From the NCBI RefSeq assembly GCF_019175385.1, contig NC_083340.1, forward strand, positions 20,596,336 through 20,660,335: a stretch of DNA of 64,000 nt. The letters run 5' to 3'. The notes beneath the pieces were generated by a model. The model did not search any database, was not told the origin of the DNA, and worked only from the letters and a program-made list of their open reading frames with translations. The DNA comes from Lycium barbarum. Its lineage: Eukaryota > Streptophyta > Magnoliopsida > Solanales > Solanaceae. Within the stretch, counting starts at the first letter, position 1. Each line of letters opens with the position of its first letter. A program made the position numbers and the translations under genes. Shown one piece after another: positions 43,903 through 55,044 of the stretch.

Positions 43903-46286
43903 CTATACCTTGCAATCTCTAGCACAAGGGTATGGGTCTATGTATTGAAACCTTGCTCTTTCAAAGTACCAATCCGCAACAGCTTCACCAATTGTCTACA
44001 CAATAAAATGTTACAATACAATGTGTTATTATAACTCATTAAAATTTGACAATCACACGCACATGATAAAATTCAAAACATAAAGTGCATATATTCAAAC
44101 TTTACACAGTGAAAACAAAAGAATAATTACCTTATGAAGTAATCTTGGAGAGGTAGGACTGAACCAAAAACCCGTCTGTAGAATTCCAAGATGAGTATGG
44201 CAAGATGTGAGGAAATAACCCCTCGTAAAAGAAGGGGTTAGTCCGTCGAATGCTTTCAAGAACTCTACTCCAAAATCTATATTTAAAAAGAAAAGAAACA
44301 AAAAAAGTGTCAGTGGAGGAAAAAAGCCATTTATACTTAGTTATTGGGAGGTATGCATTAGTTAAACACAAGAGAAGCGCAAACCTTGAATAATTAAATG
44401 TTGGCTAAGTGTGCAGTTACTTAAGTGAGCCTTGCAATGATCCCACACAAGTTCAGGATCGAGGTATCGAGGAACCAAAGTGTTATTAATCTGGAGATAG
44501 AGTGTTGAATAGTCAAAATTTCTTTTCAATTTATAAAAACTACTTAAAGAAACAACAAAATTCATAAAACTGAGAGAAACTACTGTTTAATTTGTCTCTT
44601 TAACCTGCCAGGAGTCATAAATTGAATTGATTATGAAAAGTGGAGTTTGAACGTATGGGACGACATTTTGCGGGAAAAAGCACTGCACCATCGTTAAAGA
44701 AAAATAATGTTATCAATAGAGGTCAATATTTATTCTCTAGCATAAATAAGGAAAATGTTTTTGTTTCCAAAGCTTAAAGTCTTACCAGACTTGGTTCCAT
44801 TACAGACGTGCAAGCTGAAGGCAAATTCTTAGCGGATCCCTTAGAGAGAGAGAGAGGGAACTATTATAGTAAAGAAAAAAAACGAAGTTTCTTCTACTTC
44901 TTAAGCATACCAAAGTTACTAAAGAAAAAAAAAAAAGATGCAACTCACATGTAGGTTAACAATACTCCGATACGTCTCTTCAATATATGAAGTACCAGCG
45001 ATTGTTTTCCTACATAAATTATAAAATGTGACAATGGCATAGACATAAATTAGACACTAATAAATCTAATAGAAGGGAGCATCATTTTCTTGAGATCACA
45101 TAAGGTGTAATAAGAAGAGCTCACCCATCAAGGAAGAATCCTGCATCTGCGACACACTTAACTCTGGCAACATTCGGCAAGAGAGATTTGAACTTATCAC
45201 AGTTCAAGATTGTAGCCAACCCTCCGGCTGAAGATCCGGTCAGGATTGCCTATCATTGCATTGCATATTTATTTTTGAAGATTTAGTGAATTAGAAAAAA
45301 AAAAGTATTTAAGGTACGTTTGTACATGACTTGTAATCATGACTCAAGAGTATGAAGCTAGAGAGTGAAGTCAATAGGACATTCTTACATTTTCAGCATT
45401 TTTCATTCCTTTGCTCCATAAATCTTCCATTATAGCCTTAAATATTCTTGCCCCTCTAAAATACAGCTTGTTCTCCTAATGTAGATTTGGCATTTCCAAT
45501 TAGTGAAAAGAAAGCGTTACATGATATATAAATCACCAAACCATCAATGATATTTATCGATGTATATATAGATGTATGAGAGACTTGTGTAGTATTTAAT
45601 TTCTTACAGTGTCAACTTGTTCAACATCACCGGTGAAAGATGAACCATCACAATACTTCACCTTCACCCTGTTCCAATTGTAAAACTCTACAATACCAAC
45701 ATTGTTTCAGTTAGAAGAAGTAGATAGAAATTTATGCATACAAAGAAAAAAGAACATATAAGAGCTTCACCTGGATTATCTTCGGATCTATTATAAAGTA
45801 TCCCAGTAAAATAAGATTGCTGATTCATGTGCTTGGAAGAACCTAAGTGCATAGTTGAACGATAAAGGCAATCTGCAGTATTGTTGCACCAGCCGCCTTG
45901 CTATAAATATGAAATTTCTCCGGAGTTAATTTGATGACTTAATTAGTTATATTGTTAAAATGAAAATAAAAAGAATTAATCAATAACTAACATCCAAGAA
46001 GATAATCCAGTTGTGAATTCCGCTACCATGTCCCCTATCCAGATGATATGCTGGTGGACTTCCATCTAGGCATACTGTTCACTCATAAACAAAACAAATG
46101 AATGTGATTTTCTTTTCTTTTAAAACTTTATATGTGTAGCTAACCATTACCTGCGCCTTGGGCAGTTGCGCTTTGGAGTATTGTCATATTGACAATTAGT
46201 GCATCTCCAACACCGAGAACATGAGTTGCACACGATACTGCTAGCAAAGCCGACAGAAAGGTTAATGTCATCTTCTTAAATGACAT
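43903..46286 (-). CDS. PAE-B, pectin acetylesterase (CE13), 12 exons, 392 aa
   Basis: Exons: 46151-46286, 45992-46074, 45771-45900, 45608-45687, 45389-45475, 45125-45249, 44949-45009, 44786-44839, 44605-44682, 44385-44490, 44131-44276, 43903-43995. All introns are GT-AG and the phases join to 392 codons plus TAG. Family role: removes acetyl groups from homogalacturonan in the cell wall after secretion. Residues 1-26 form a signal peptide (hydrophobic [14 protein letters not shown] core). Conserved parts: [14 protein letters not shown] (~46-60), [14 protein letters not shown] (~117-131), nucleophile Ser179 in GSSAGG, Asp275 in NSIYDSWQ, His342 in SCHTH, and a Cys-rich end. Oddity: the usual E-G-G-G-W-C stretch reads D73-Q74-G-G-W-C. 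Start: the first in-frame ATG, about 110 bp from a TATA box. Confidence 0.95.
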
Positions 46287-46394
46287 GTTGTTATTATTTT
46301 CTTCTTCTTAAAGCGAAAGAAAGGAGGTTTTGGAAGGAGAAAGCAAACAATACTTATGAATGAACGTAATTAGAAGTAGAAGCGAATGAGATGG

Positions 46395-46401
46395 TTTTAT
46401 A
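46395..46401 (-). promoter_or_regulatory. TATA box of PAE-B
   Basis: TATAAAA on the minus strand lies about 110 bp before the ATG and is conserved at the same distance in PAE-C. It is lacking in the ghost copy. Confidence 0.65.
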
Positions 46402-46469
46402 CCTTGACATTAAGAAACAATGTAGAGAAAACATCTGAGGTAAAGAAGATATGTAAATCTTGTGGTCAC

Positions 46470-46898
46470 GAGTAACATACTAAAAATACCCTTTAAATCT
46501 GTGGTTACTGTGGAAGAATTTCCTTTTGTATATATGTTTTTCTCTATTCTTTGTTTAAAAAAGATATAATTTCATAGACTTCCTTCTAGTTTTGCCTTGA
46601 TAACACTTACCTCCCTTATGATTTCAGATGATACACTAACCTCCCTTATATAGTTATTTTTTTAACAAAACTAGTTTAAATGATAAATTTTCTTTGTTTT
46701 TCCTATTCTACCCTCTTGTGACATTGAACTTTGCTCTCTCACACACACATAATAATACTCGAATTCAGCACAATAGATGAAATCAAGATGCCAAACACAC
46801 TAGAATTCTTTTTTTTTTTTTCCTATTCAGATCAAACTCCACAACTCTCAACAACTCCCTATTCAATTTCTTTCTTTTCGATCTAATGAAAACAAAAA
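46470..46898 (-). promoter_or_regulatory. upstream region of PAE-B shared with PAE-C and the ghost copy
   Basis: This block is the part conserved among the three PAE upstream regions. It includes two 'acctcccttat' repeats and ends at the SINE target site. No further element could be named with confidence. Confidence 0.55.
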
Positions 46899-46908
46899 GT
46901 CCTGCATA

Positions 46909-47078
46909 CGAAAATAGGGGATTTGCCTTCTGGGTCAAGCTCGTCTCACATGTCTTGCCTAGTGCGGGTTATCTCTCCCGTGTGGTTTGTGGGCTATTGC
47001 ACAGGAGCGGGGTTTACCCTGTGCTCACCCAAAAGATAGCGGCTATGGGTTCCGTTATCATTAAAAAAAAAAAAAGGG
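46909..47078 (+). mobile_element. SINE (170 bp) upstream of PAE-B
   Basis: The element lies between two copies of GTCCTGCATA (46899-46908 and 47079-47088) and ends in an A-run (47063-47075). The PAE-C unit has a single GTCCTGCATA at the corresponding place, so its site is empty. Near the tail is 'agatagcggctatgggttcc', which I associate with Solanaceae SINE 3' ends. The ghost copy at 30663 carries the same SINE. Confidence 0.82.
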
Positions 47079-47280
47079 GTCCTGCATAAGCCCTTAAATT
47101 CTATACTCATTTTCGAAATTTAAGTATCCTTTTCAATTTTACATTGTGTTTATTTATCCTTAGAAATTAGCCTTCAAATTGTTAAATGTCTTCCAAAGTG
47201 TTTGATCTAATTTCCTATCGGTGGTTTCTAAACATTTGGCACTTTCTGCTTCTGTTAATAAATTGAGTTTGCAGTTTGTG

Positions 47281-49122
47281 TATTATTGTATTAAATTATT
47301 GAGACGAAATCGATAGTAAAATGGGAAACAGGTTGGTATTATTATTTGTTTCATTGATCGTTCACTTTTGATGAAAAATCCAGTTCTTTGATGGTTTAAT
47401 ATCTGCATTTTGATTTCGCCTTCTTTTGTTTCTGTTGAATTCGTGTTTCCTGTGTGTAAGAGAGCAAATTTAATATCATAAAAAGGTTGATTAGGAAGAA
47501 CATAGAAAATTTATCATTAAAAAAGTTTTATTAGAAAAATATCTACATAAGAGAGGTTAGTATAATATCTCAAATCACAAAGGAGGTCAATATTATTAAG
47601 GCAAATCTGGAGGGAGATCTATGAAATTATCTTTAAAAAATTATAAATTTGAAGGGAGAATTCATTTCACAGTCCCAAAATGACATAACTCCATCACGTT
47701 GAAATTAGGCTCCACCATATTTTACAAAAGGTTCTTTAACAAAAATAATGTCCAACTCAACGTTGATCAAAATTTGGACCATACTTTACTCTTCTATATA
47801 TGCTGAAAATTTAACTCAATGTTTACTTGGGCATCCATCCAAATGGCAGGTGCACTATGTTTAAAGATCAAATTGTCACAATCAATTATAAGTTCAAAAC
47901 TAATTTTCTTTCTTTTGTTAACTTTTTCTTTTCGTTTTTTCTTTCTTCCCCACATGCTACGTACGTAGTATTCCATTTTTTATTTTATTTTCATTTTCCA
48001 AGTTCTTTATGCTTTATTCCCTGTTATATATTTATTTTCCTTTTTCCGTGGTTGCGATTCCCTTTTATTAAAGATTTAGATTTAGATTACATGCGACGTT
48101 GATTAGCATATAAGTATAAGAGAGTTTTAATTTGGAGAATTGACACACATATATAACCCCCAATAACTAGTAGAAGTTTTTGCACGGAATGTCCTTCAAA
48201 CACACTGGTCTTTACTCTTAGCCCCTTATCTATGTGGTCTTTAATTTTTGCTTCTACTGCTCATTTAATGAAATTGTCCAAGCCTGCTTTGCTCAGTGTA
48301 AGTTCTGTAACATTTATCTTCGGAAACTTAACTTCTGCCTCGTTCGACACAAGTTTGGAAGGAATTAATTAAGTCATGCGGTATAAGTTGTGTAGTATTT
48401 TTCAGATTATGTTAAGTGTTGAAAGTTTTGACATGTCCGTCGACATAACTTGTGGAATATTAGGATACATTGCTGAGCGAAATCTAAAGTTATGCCACGA
48501 GAAAAATGTCGAAGGCCAAAAATTAAAGACCACAAAATTAGAGGGTCAAAAATTAAAAATCACCCCGAAATAGGGACATTTGTGCGAATGACCCTAACTA
48601 TTAGCTATTTTTTAACAAAGATTAGACTTAGCAACTATAGCTCAAAAAAAAAAAAAAAAAAAACAACGGATAGCCAAATCCCCCTTTTTAGTGATACTGC
48701 AAGATTTATGCACCCACCACCAACTAGGCTAATAGCTTGTTTACCAAGCTTCTAAAATTATCTTATTTTAAATGTGTTTTTTAAAAAAAGTACTTTTGAT
48801 GAGAAGTAATTTACATTTGGCTAATTAATTTGAAAAACAATTTTAAATAACAATTAGTGTTTGACCAAACTTTTCAAAAGTACTTCTAACACTTTCGAAT
48901 GGGAAACCACTAAAACAAAGTTATAAATTGTACAAAAGAATTTATAAGTACAAAAATTAATCAACTATTACTCCAACGGTTATCTATCGATTAGTTAGAG
49001 AATACGTACGTTATTTTTGCTAGCTTTTCGATTTCTCATTAAAATAAATACACAATTATGTCATCTATCAGTCCAGTCCAATTTTGATGTTGACATCATG
49101 GCATGTGATGTTACTTCATTAA
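47281..49122. other. gene-free spacer between the PAE-B and PAE-C units
   Basis: No gene can be supported; frames such as 47827-48102 are low-complexity. An A-run at 48643-48663 may be an old retroposon tail. A segment at about 48735-48950 is described separately. Confidence 0.5.
48735..48950. repeat. possible MITE-like repeat
   Basis: The segment has 'tttaccaagcttctaaaatt' at the left and 'tgaccaaacttttcaaaagt' at the right, with AAAAGTACTTTT and CAAAAGTACTTCT words in between, as in common plant repeats of partly palindromic structure. Boundaries and family are not fixed. Confidence 0.3.
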
Positions 49123-49850
49123 CTAGACGGCCTATGCCCGTGTTGTGCACGAGCCCAACACTTTAGATTTGATTTTTTAAGTATTTTTGTATTTTAAGTA
49201 TGTTACTGTACAATAATTTTATTTGCTCCCTCTAATAGGTTGATACGCATGTGGCAATGAATCCATCAAGCTATATGGGCCCACAATTTTTTTTTTAAAG
49301 TCTGCACTTTTTTTTGACATTGTTTGTTTTTTTAATATGAGATTCACTTTTTTTTTTATATTGCTTGATTTTATTAATATGGAGTCCACCTTTTTTTTTT
49401 TCTCCCGTGAGTTTGTAGATGGTGGGTTCCACTTTATTTACTTCTTTTCTTTTTTTTAAATATTGGTTGGTGTTTTTTTTTTATTTTTTAATATTGGTTG
49501 GTGTTTAATATGGGGACCACACTTTTTTTTTTTAAAATGCTTAATTGGTTGGTGTTTTTTTGAATTTTTTAATATTGGTTGGTGTTTAATATGGGGATCA
49601 CACTTTTTTTTTAAGTATTTTAAGTATGTTACTGTACAATAATTTCATTTGCTCCCACTAATGGGTTGATACGCATGTGGCAATAAATCCATCATTATTG
49701 ATTTAATTGTTTGATTTTCTAAGCACTTTTGTATTTTAAGTATGTTGCTGTACAATAATTCTTTGCTCCCTCTAATGGGTTGATATGCATGTGGCAATGA
49801 ATCCATCATGCTATATGGGCCCACAATTTTTTTTTCAACAATTGGAAAAC

Positions 49851-49887
<37 letters not shown>

Positions 49888-51082
49888 TATTTTAAGTATG
49901 TTGCTGTACAATAATTTTATTTGCTCCCACTAATGGGCTGATACGCATGTGGCAATAAATCCATCATTATTGATTTAATTGTTTGATTTTCTAAGCATTT
50001 TTGTATTTTAAGTATGTTGTTGTACAATAATTTCATTTGTTCCCTCTAATGGGTTGATACGCATGTGGCAATGAATCCATCATTATTGATTTAATTGTTT
50101 GATTTTCTAAGCACTTTTTTTTAACATTATTTATTTTTTTAATATGGGATTCACTTTTTTTTTAATATTGCTTGATTTTGTTAATATGGGATCTACTTTT
50201 TTTTTCCCGTGAGTTTGGATGTGGTGGGTTCCACTTTTTTTTTTTTTTTAATTACTGGTTGGTGTTTAATATGGGGCCCACAATTTTTTTAAAATATTAG
50301 TAGTTGTTTAAAATATGTGGGCCACAATTATTTTTTAAAATATTAATAGTTGTTTTTAAATATTAGTAGTTGTTTAAAATATGTGGGCCCCCAATTTTTT
50401 TTTAAAATATTGGTAGTTGTTTAAAATATGTGGAGAAAACGGATATATATATAAGTATTTTAAGTATGTTGTTGTACAATAATTTCATTCCCACTAATGG
50501 GTTGATACGCATGTGGCAATAAATTCATCATTATTGATTTAATTGTTTGATTTTCTAAACAATTTTGTATTTTAAGTATGTTGCTGTACAATAATTTCAT
50601 TTGCTCCCTCTAATGGGTTGATACGCATGTGACAATGAATCCATCATTATTGATTTAATTGTTTGATTTTCTAAGCACTTTTTTTTTAACATTGTTTGTT
50701 TTTTTAATATGGGATTCACTTTTTTTTTTTAATATTGCTTGATTTTGTTAATATGGGATCCACTTTTTTTTTCTCGTGAGTTTGGATGTGGTGGGTTCCA
50801 CTTTTTTTTCTTCTCTTTTTTTTTTATTACTAGTTGGTGTTTAATATGGGGTCCACAATTTTTTTTTAAAATATTAGTAGTTGCTTAAAATATGTGGGCC
50901 GCAATTTGTTTTTTAAATATTAGTAGTTGTTTTTAAATATTAATAGTTGTTTAAAATATGTGAGCCCACAATTTAAAAACAAAACAATATTAGTAGTTAT
51001 TTGAAATATGTAGACCCACAATTGTTTTTGGATCCACAAACGGACGACGAAAAGGTGCCCAAACCCACCTTTCTAGTAGTAA
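49123..51082 (-). mobile_element. Helitron-like element with internal repeats
   Basis: On the minus strand the 3' end shows a GC hairpin (plus 49136-49154, one mismatch) followed after about ten bases by CTAG and T, as in Helitron 3' termini. The proposed 5' end at about 51082 (TACTACTAGAAAGG) is only a weak match to the TC start expected. No Rep/helicase coding is present. The interior is built of seven copies of a ~80-bp module and related blocks. A second such 3' terminus occurs at 63413. The Helitron label is an inference from the end structure. Confidence 0.5.
49190..50660 (+). repeat. seven-copy internal repeat array
   Basis: The module runs from AAGTATGTTGCTGTACAATA through TTGCTCCCTCTAATGGGTTG and ATACGCATGTGGCAATGAAT to CCATCA. 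It occurs near 49190, 49617, 49730, 49885, 50004, 50453 and 50571. Copies are separated by T-rich blocks with 'aatatggggtccacaa', 'gtgggttccac' and 'ttaatatgggatccac' words that also recur. An (AT)n run interrupts at 49854-49884. Confidence 0.85.
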
Positions 51083-51644
51083 TATCTCTTTTTTAAAACC
51101 TCATTGAAACACATCAATGACGAGAGACCAAAAGTATTACTATGATTTTTCTTAAAAGACTAATGATTTATTTGTCCAACAACTAAAATGTCAGTAGAAT
51201 TTTTTTTTCTATGGCCGTGAAGGTGCATTATTGGTATCTAAATCTTGTCAATTTCTCTCTCTCGCCCCCTATTTATTAGGATCATCATAACTTGTTCAAA
51301 AAATATCAAATTTACTAAACCAACCATAAGAAAGAAGAAGGAAAAAAGAGAGCTGAGAGAGAAAGATTAAGATTTTTCATTCACCATAACAGAATCGGTA
51401 CACTTGTCCTTCAAATTACAGCTATGACCACAACATAGGATTCCATAATATTGAAATACATTAAAACTTAAGTTGGGCTAAACTGAACAATTAGAAACCA
51501 TACAAAAATCTAATAGGACTTAAATGTAAAACATAAAAACTATCTTACTCCAATGGTCAGGTACTCTCAACAGCTATGTACCACCAAATAAGCAGCATGT
51601 ACAACATCTGCAAGCCTATTTGTTATGGAAGTTCACCAACTTAA

Positions 51645-54571
51645 CTATACCTTGCAATCTCTAGCACAAGGGTATGGGTCTATGTATTGAAACCCTGCTC
51701 TATCAAAGTACCAATCCGCAACAGCTTTACCCATTGTCTACACAAATAAATGTTACAATACAATGTGTTATTATAACTCATTAAAAATTAACAATCATAG
51801 GCGCATGATAAGATTCAAAACATAAAGTGCATATATTCAAACTTTACACAGAGAAAACAAAAAGAATAATTACCTTATGAAGTAATCTTGGAGAGGTAGG
51901 ACTGAACCAAAAACGCGTCTGCAGAATTCCAAGATGAGTATGGCAAGATGTGAGGAAATAACCCCTCGTAAAAGAAGGGGTTAGTCCGCCAAATGCCTTC
52001 AAGAACTCTACTCCAAAATCTATATTTAAAAACAAAAGAAACAAAAAAAGTGTCAGTGTAGAAAAAAAGCCATTTATACTTATGTTATTGGGAGGTATGC
52101 ATTAGTTAAACACAAGAGAAGCGCAAACCTTGAATAATTAAATGTTGGCTAAGTGTGCAGTTACTTAAGTGAGCCTTGCAATGATCCCACACAAGTTCAG
52201 GATCGAGGTATCGAGGAACCAAAGTGTTATTAATCTGGAGATAGAGTGTTGAATAGTCAAAATTTCTTTTCAATTTATAAAAACTACTTAAAGAAACAAC
52301 AAAATTCTTAAAACTGAGAGAAACTAGTGTTAAATTTGTCTCTTTAACCTGCCAGGAGTCATAAATTGAATTGATTATGAAAAGTGGAGTTTGAACATAT
52401 GGGACGACATTTTGCGGGAAAAAGCACTGCACCATCGTTAAAGAAAAATAATGTTCTCATTAGAGGCAATATTTATTCTCTAGCATAAATAAGGAAAATG
52501 TTTTTGTTGCCAAAGCTTAAAGTCTTACCAGACTTGGCTCCATTACAGACGTGCAAGCTGAAGGCAAATTCTTAGCGGATCCCTTAGAGAGAGAGAGAGA
52601 GAGAGAGAAATATTATAGTAAAGAAAAAAACGAAGTTTCTTCTACTTCTCAAGCATACCAAAGTTACAAAAGAAAAAAAAGAAGATGCGACTCACATGTA
52701 GGTTAACAATACTCCGATACGTCTCTTCAATATATGAAGTACCAGCGATTGTTTTCCTACATAAATTATAAAATGTGACAATGGCATAGACATAAATTAG
52801 ACACTAATAAATCTAATAGAAGGGAGCATCATTTTCTTGAGATCACATAAGGTGTAATAAGAAGAGCTCACCCATCAAGGAAGAATCCTGCATCTGCGAC
52901 ACACTTAACTCTGGCAACATTCGGCAAGAGAGATTTGAACTTATCACAGTTCAAGATTGTAGCCAACCCTCCTGCTGAAGATCCGGTCAGGATTGCCTAT
53001 CATTACATTGCATATTTATTTTTGAAGATTTAGTGAATTAGAAAAAAAAAAAGTATTTAAGGTACGTTTGCACGTGACTAGTAATCATGACTCAAGAGTA
53101 TGAAGCTAGAGAGTGAAGTCAATAGGACATTCTTACATTTTCAGCATTTTTCATTCCTTTGCTCCATAAATCTTCCATAATAGCCTTAAATATTCTTGCC
53201 CCTCTAAAATACAGCTTGTTCTCCTAATGTAGATTTGGCATTTCCAATTAGTGAAAAGAAAGCGTTACATGATATATAAATCACCGAACCATCAATGATA
53301 TTTATCGATGTATATATAGGAGTATATGTATGAGTGACTTGTGTAGTATTTAGTTTCTTACAGTGTCAACTTGTTCAACATCACCAGTGAAAGATGAACC
53401 ATCACAATACTTCACCTTTACCCTGTTCCAATTGTAAAACTCTACAATACCAACATTTTTTCAGTTAGAAGAAGAGGATAGAAATTTATGCATACAAAGA
53501 AAAAAGAACATATAAGAGCTTCACCTGGATTATCTTCGAATCTATTATAAAGTATCCCAGTAAAATTAGACTGTTGATTCATCTGCTTGGAAGAACCTAA
53601 GTGCATAGCTGAACGATAAAGGCAATCTGCAGTATTGTTGCACCAGCCGCCTCCCTATAAATATGAAATTTGTCCGGAGTTAATTTGATGGCTTAATTAG
53701 TTGGAGTTAATTTGATGACTTAACTAGTTATATTGTTAAAATGAAAATAAAAAGAATGAAGCAATAACTAACCTCCAAGAAGATAATCCAGCTGCGAACT
53801 CCGCTACCATGTCCCCTATCCAGATGATATGCTGGTGGACTTCCATCTAGGCATACTGTTCACTCATAAACAAAAAAAATGAATGTGATTTTCTTTTTCT
53901 AGTTAAAACTTTATATATGTAGCCAGAGGCGGACCCAGGATTTTAAGATGCCGAGGACACTATTATCTTAATATAAACGCCAACAAAAAATTTAATGATA
54001 ATTGAAGGATAATACTGTGTAGGACCGGTCACTAATCGCATAGTTGTGGCGAAAATACAAGTATATAGGTCAAATATGTGTAATAAATAAAATTTAATAC
54101 AACAAAACAAATGAAAGAGATAACTCAGTGGATAAGGCTGTGCAACATGTGGTGACCGTGCTGGTTTGAATTTAGACGAGCTCATTTAACGCTTATTGTT
54201 TTCCTAAAAATAGGCTCAAGAAAATAATTAAAAGTGACATTCGGGTTCGATCCGGGGTGACATGTAAGGGAAGCAGGAGTTGTAACCAACGTGCCCCAAA
54301 GACATTTTCATTTTTTAGATTGCACAATTAAATACATACTAATTTCTCAAGGTATATACACATATATATACATAATTTTTTACGAAGGGTGGGAGTGCAC
54401 GTCCATATAGGTCCGCCAGTGTAGCTAACCATTACCTGCGCCTTGGGCAGTTGCGCTTTGGAGTATTGTCATATTGACAATTAGTGCATCTCCAACACCG
54501 AGAACATGAGTTGTACACGACACTGCTAGCAATGCCGAGACAAAAGTTAATGCCATCCTCTTGAATGACAT
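51645..54571 (-). CDS. PAE-C, pectin acetylesterase (CE13), 12 exons, 392 aa
   Basis: Exons: 54436-54571, 53773-53855, 53525-53654, 53362-53441, 53137-53223, 52872-52996, 52696-52756, 52529-52582, 52349-52426, 52129-52234, 51874-52019, 51645-51737. Each has the same length as in PAE-B and all junctions are GT-AG. The protein has a signal peptide ([13 protein letters not shown] core), the canonical LEGGGWCNN stretch, Ser179 in GSSAGG, Asp275 and His342 of the triad, and ends CARDCKV. The predicted role is deacetylation of homogalacturonan in the apoplast. It differs from PAE-B at only about 20 residues. Intron 1 is 580 bp instead of 76 because of a hAT-type insertion. Start: the first in-frame ATG, about 107 bp from a TATA box. 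Confidence 0.95.
53924..54419. mobile_element. hAT-type non-autonomous element in PAE-C intron 1
   Basis: It starts CAGAGGCGGACCCAGG and ends TAGGTCCGCCAG. TGTAGC occurs on both sides (53918-53923 and 54420-54425), while the PAE-B intron has an uninterrupted site. The ends match the element at 21913-22449. The 8-bp duplication expected for hAT elements is not fully preserved. Internal 'ACTCAGTGGATAAGGCTG' and 'GGTTCGATCC' look like tRNA A and B boxes. No coding sequence. Confidence 0.75.
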
Positions 54572-54677
54572 TGTTATTATTTTCTTATTCTTAAAGCGAA
54601 AGAAAAGAGGTTTTGGAAGGAGAAAGCAAATAATGCTTATGAATGAACGTAATTAGAAGTAGAAGTGAATGAGAAGG

Positions 54678-54684
54678 TTTTATA
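54678..54684 (-). promoter_or_regulatory. TATA box of PAE-C
   Basis: TATAAAA on the minus strand, about 107 bp before the ATG, in a context conserved with PAE-B. Confidence 0.65.
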
Positions 54685-55044
54685 CCTTGACATTAAGAAA
54701 CAATGTAGAGAAAACATCTGAGGTAAAGAAGATATTTAAATTTTGTGGTTGGGAGTAACATACTAAAAATACCCTTTAAATCTGTGATTATTATGGAAGA
54801 ATTTCCTTTCGTATTGATGTTTTTCTCTGTTCTTTGTTTAAAAAAAGTATAATTTCATAGACTTCCTTCTAATTTTGCCTTGATAACACTTACCTCCCTT
54901 ATGATTTCACATGATACACTAACCTCCCTTATATAGTTATTTTTGTAACAAAACTAGTTTATATGTTAAATTTTCTATGTTTTTCCTAATATACCATCTT
55001 GTGACCTTGAATTTTGCTATCTCACGCACATAACAATAGACGAA

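Larger units (their letters stand above)
37063..47280. repeat. duplicated unit containing PAE-B
   Basis: Homology with 51083-56578 starts at 'tatctctttt' and continues through the 3' flank, all exons and introns, the upstream region and about 500 bp of distal flank. Insertions private to this copy are the Tourist-like MITE, the copia element and the SINE. Without insertions, both units are about 3.7-3.8 kb. Confidence 0.85.

Noticed and set aside
47827..48102. 91-codon frame rich in Phe and Leu
   Set aside because: The composition reflects a T-rich stretch; no motif, no homologue in the PAE-C unit.
49190..50660. CRISPR-like or satellite array
   Set aside because: Repeat spacing is irregular and the intervening blocks also recur; this is an internally amplified transposable element.
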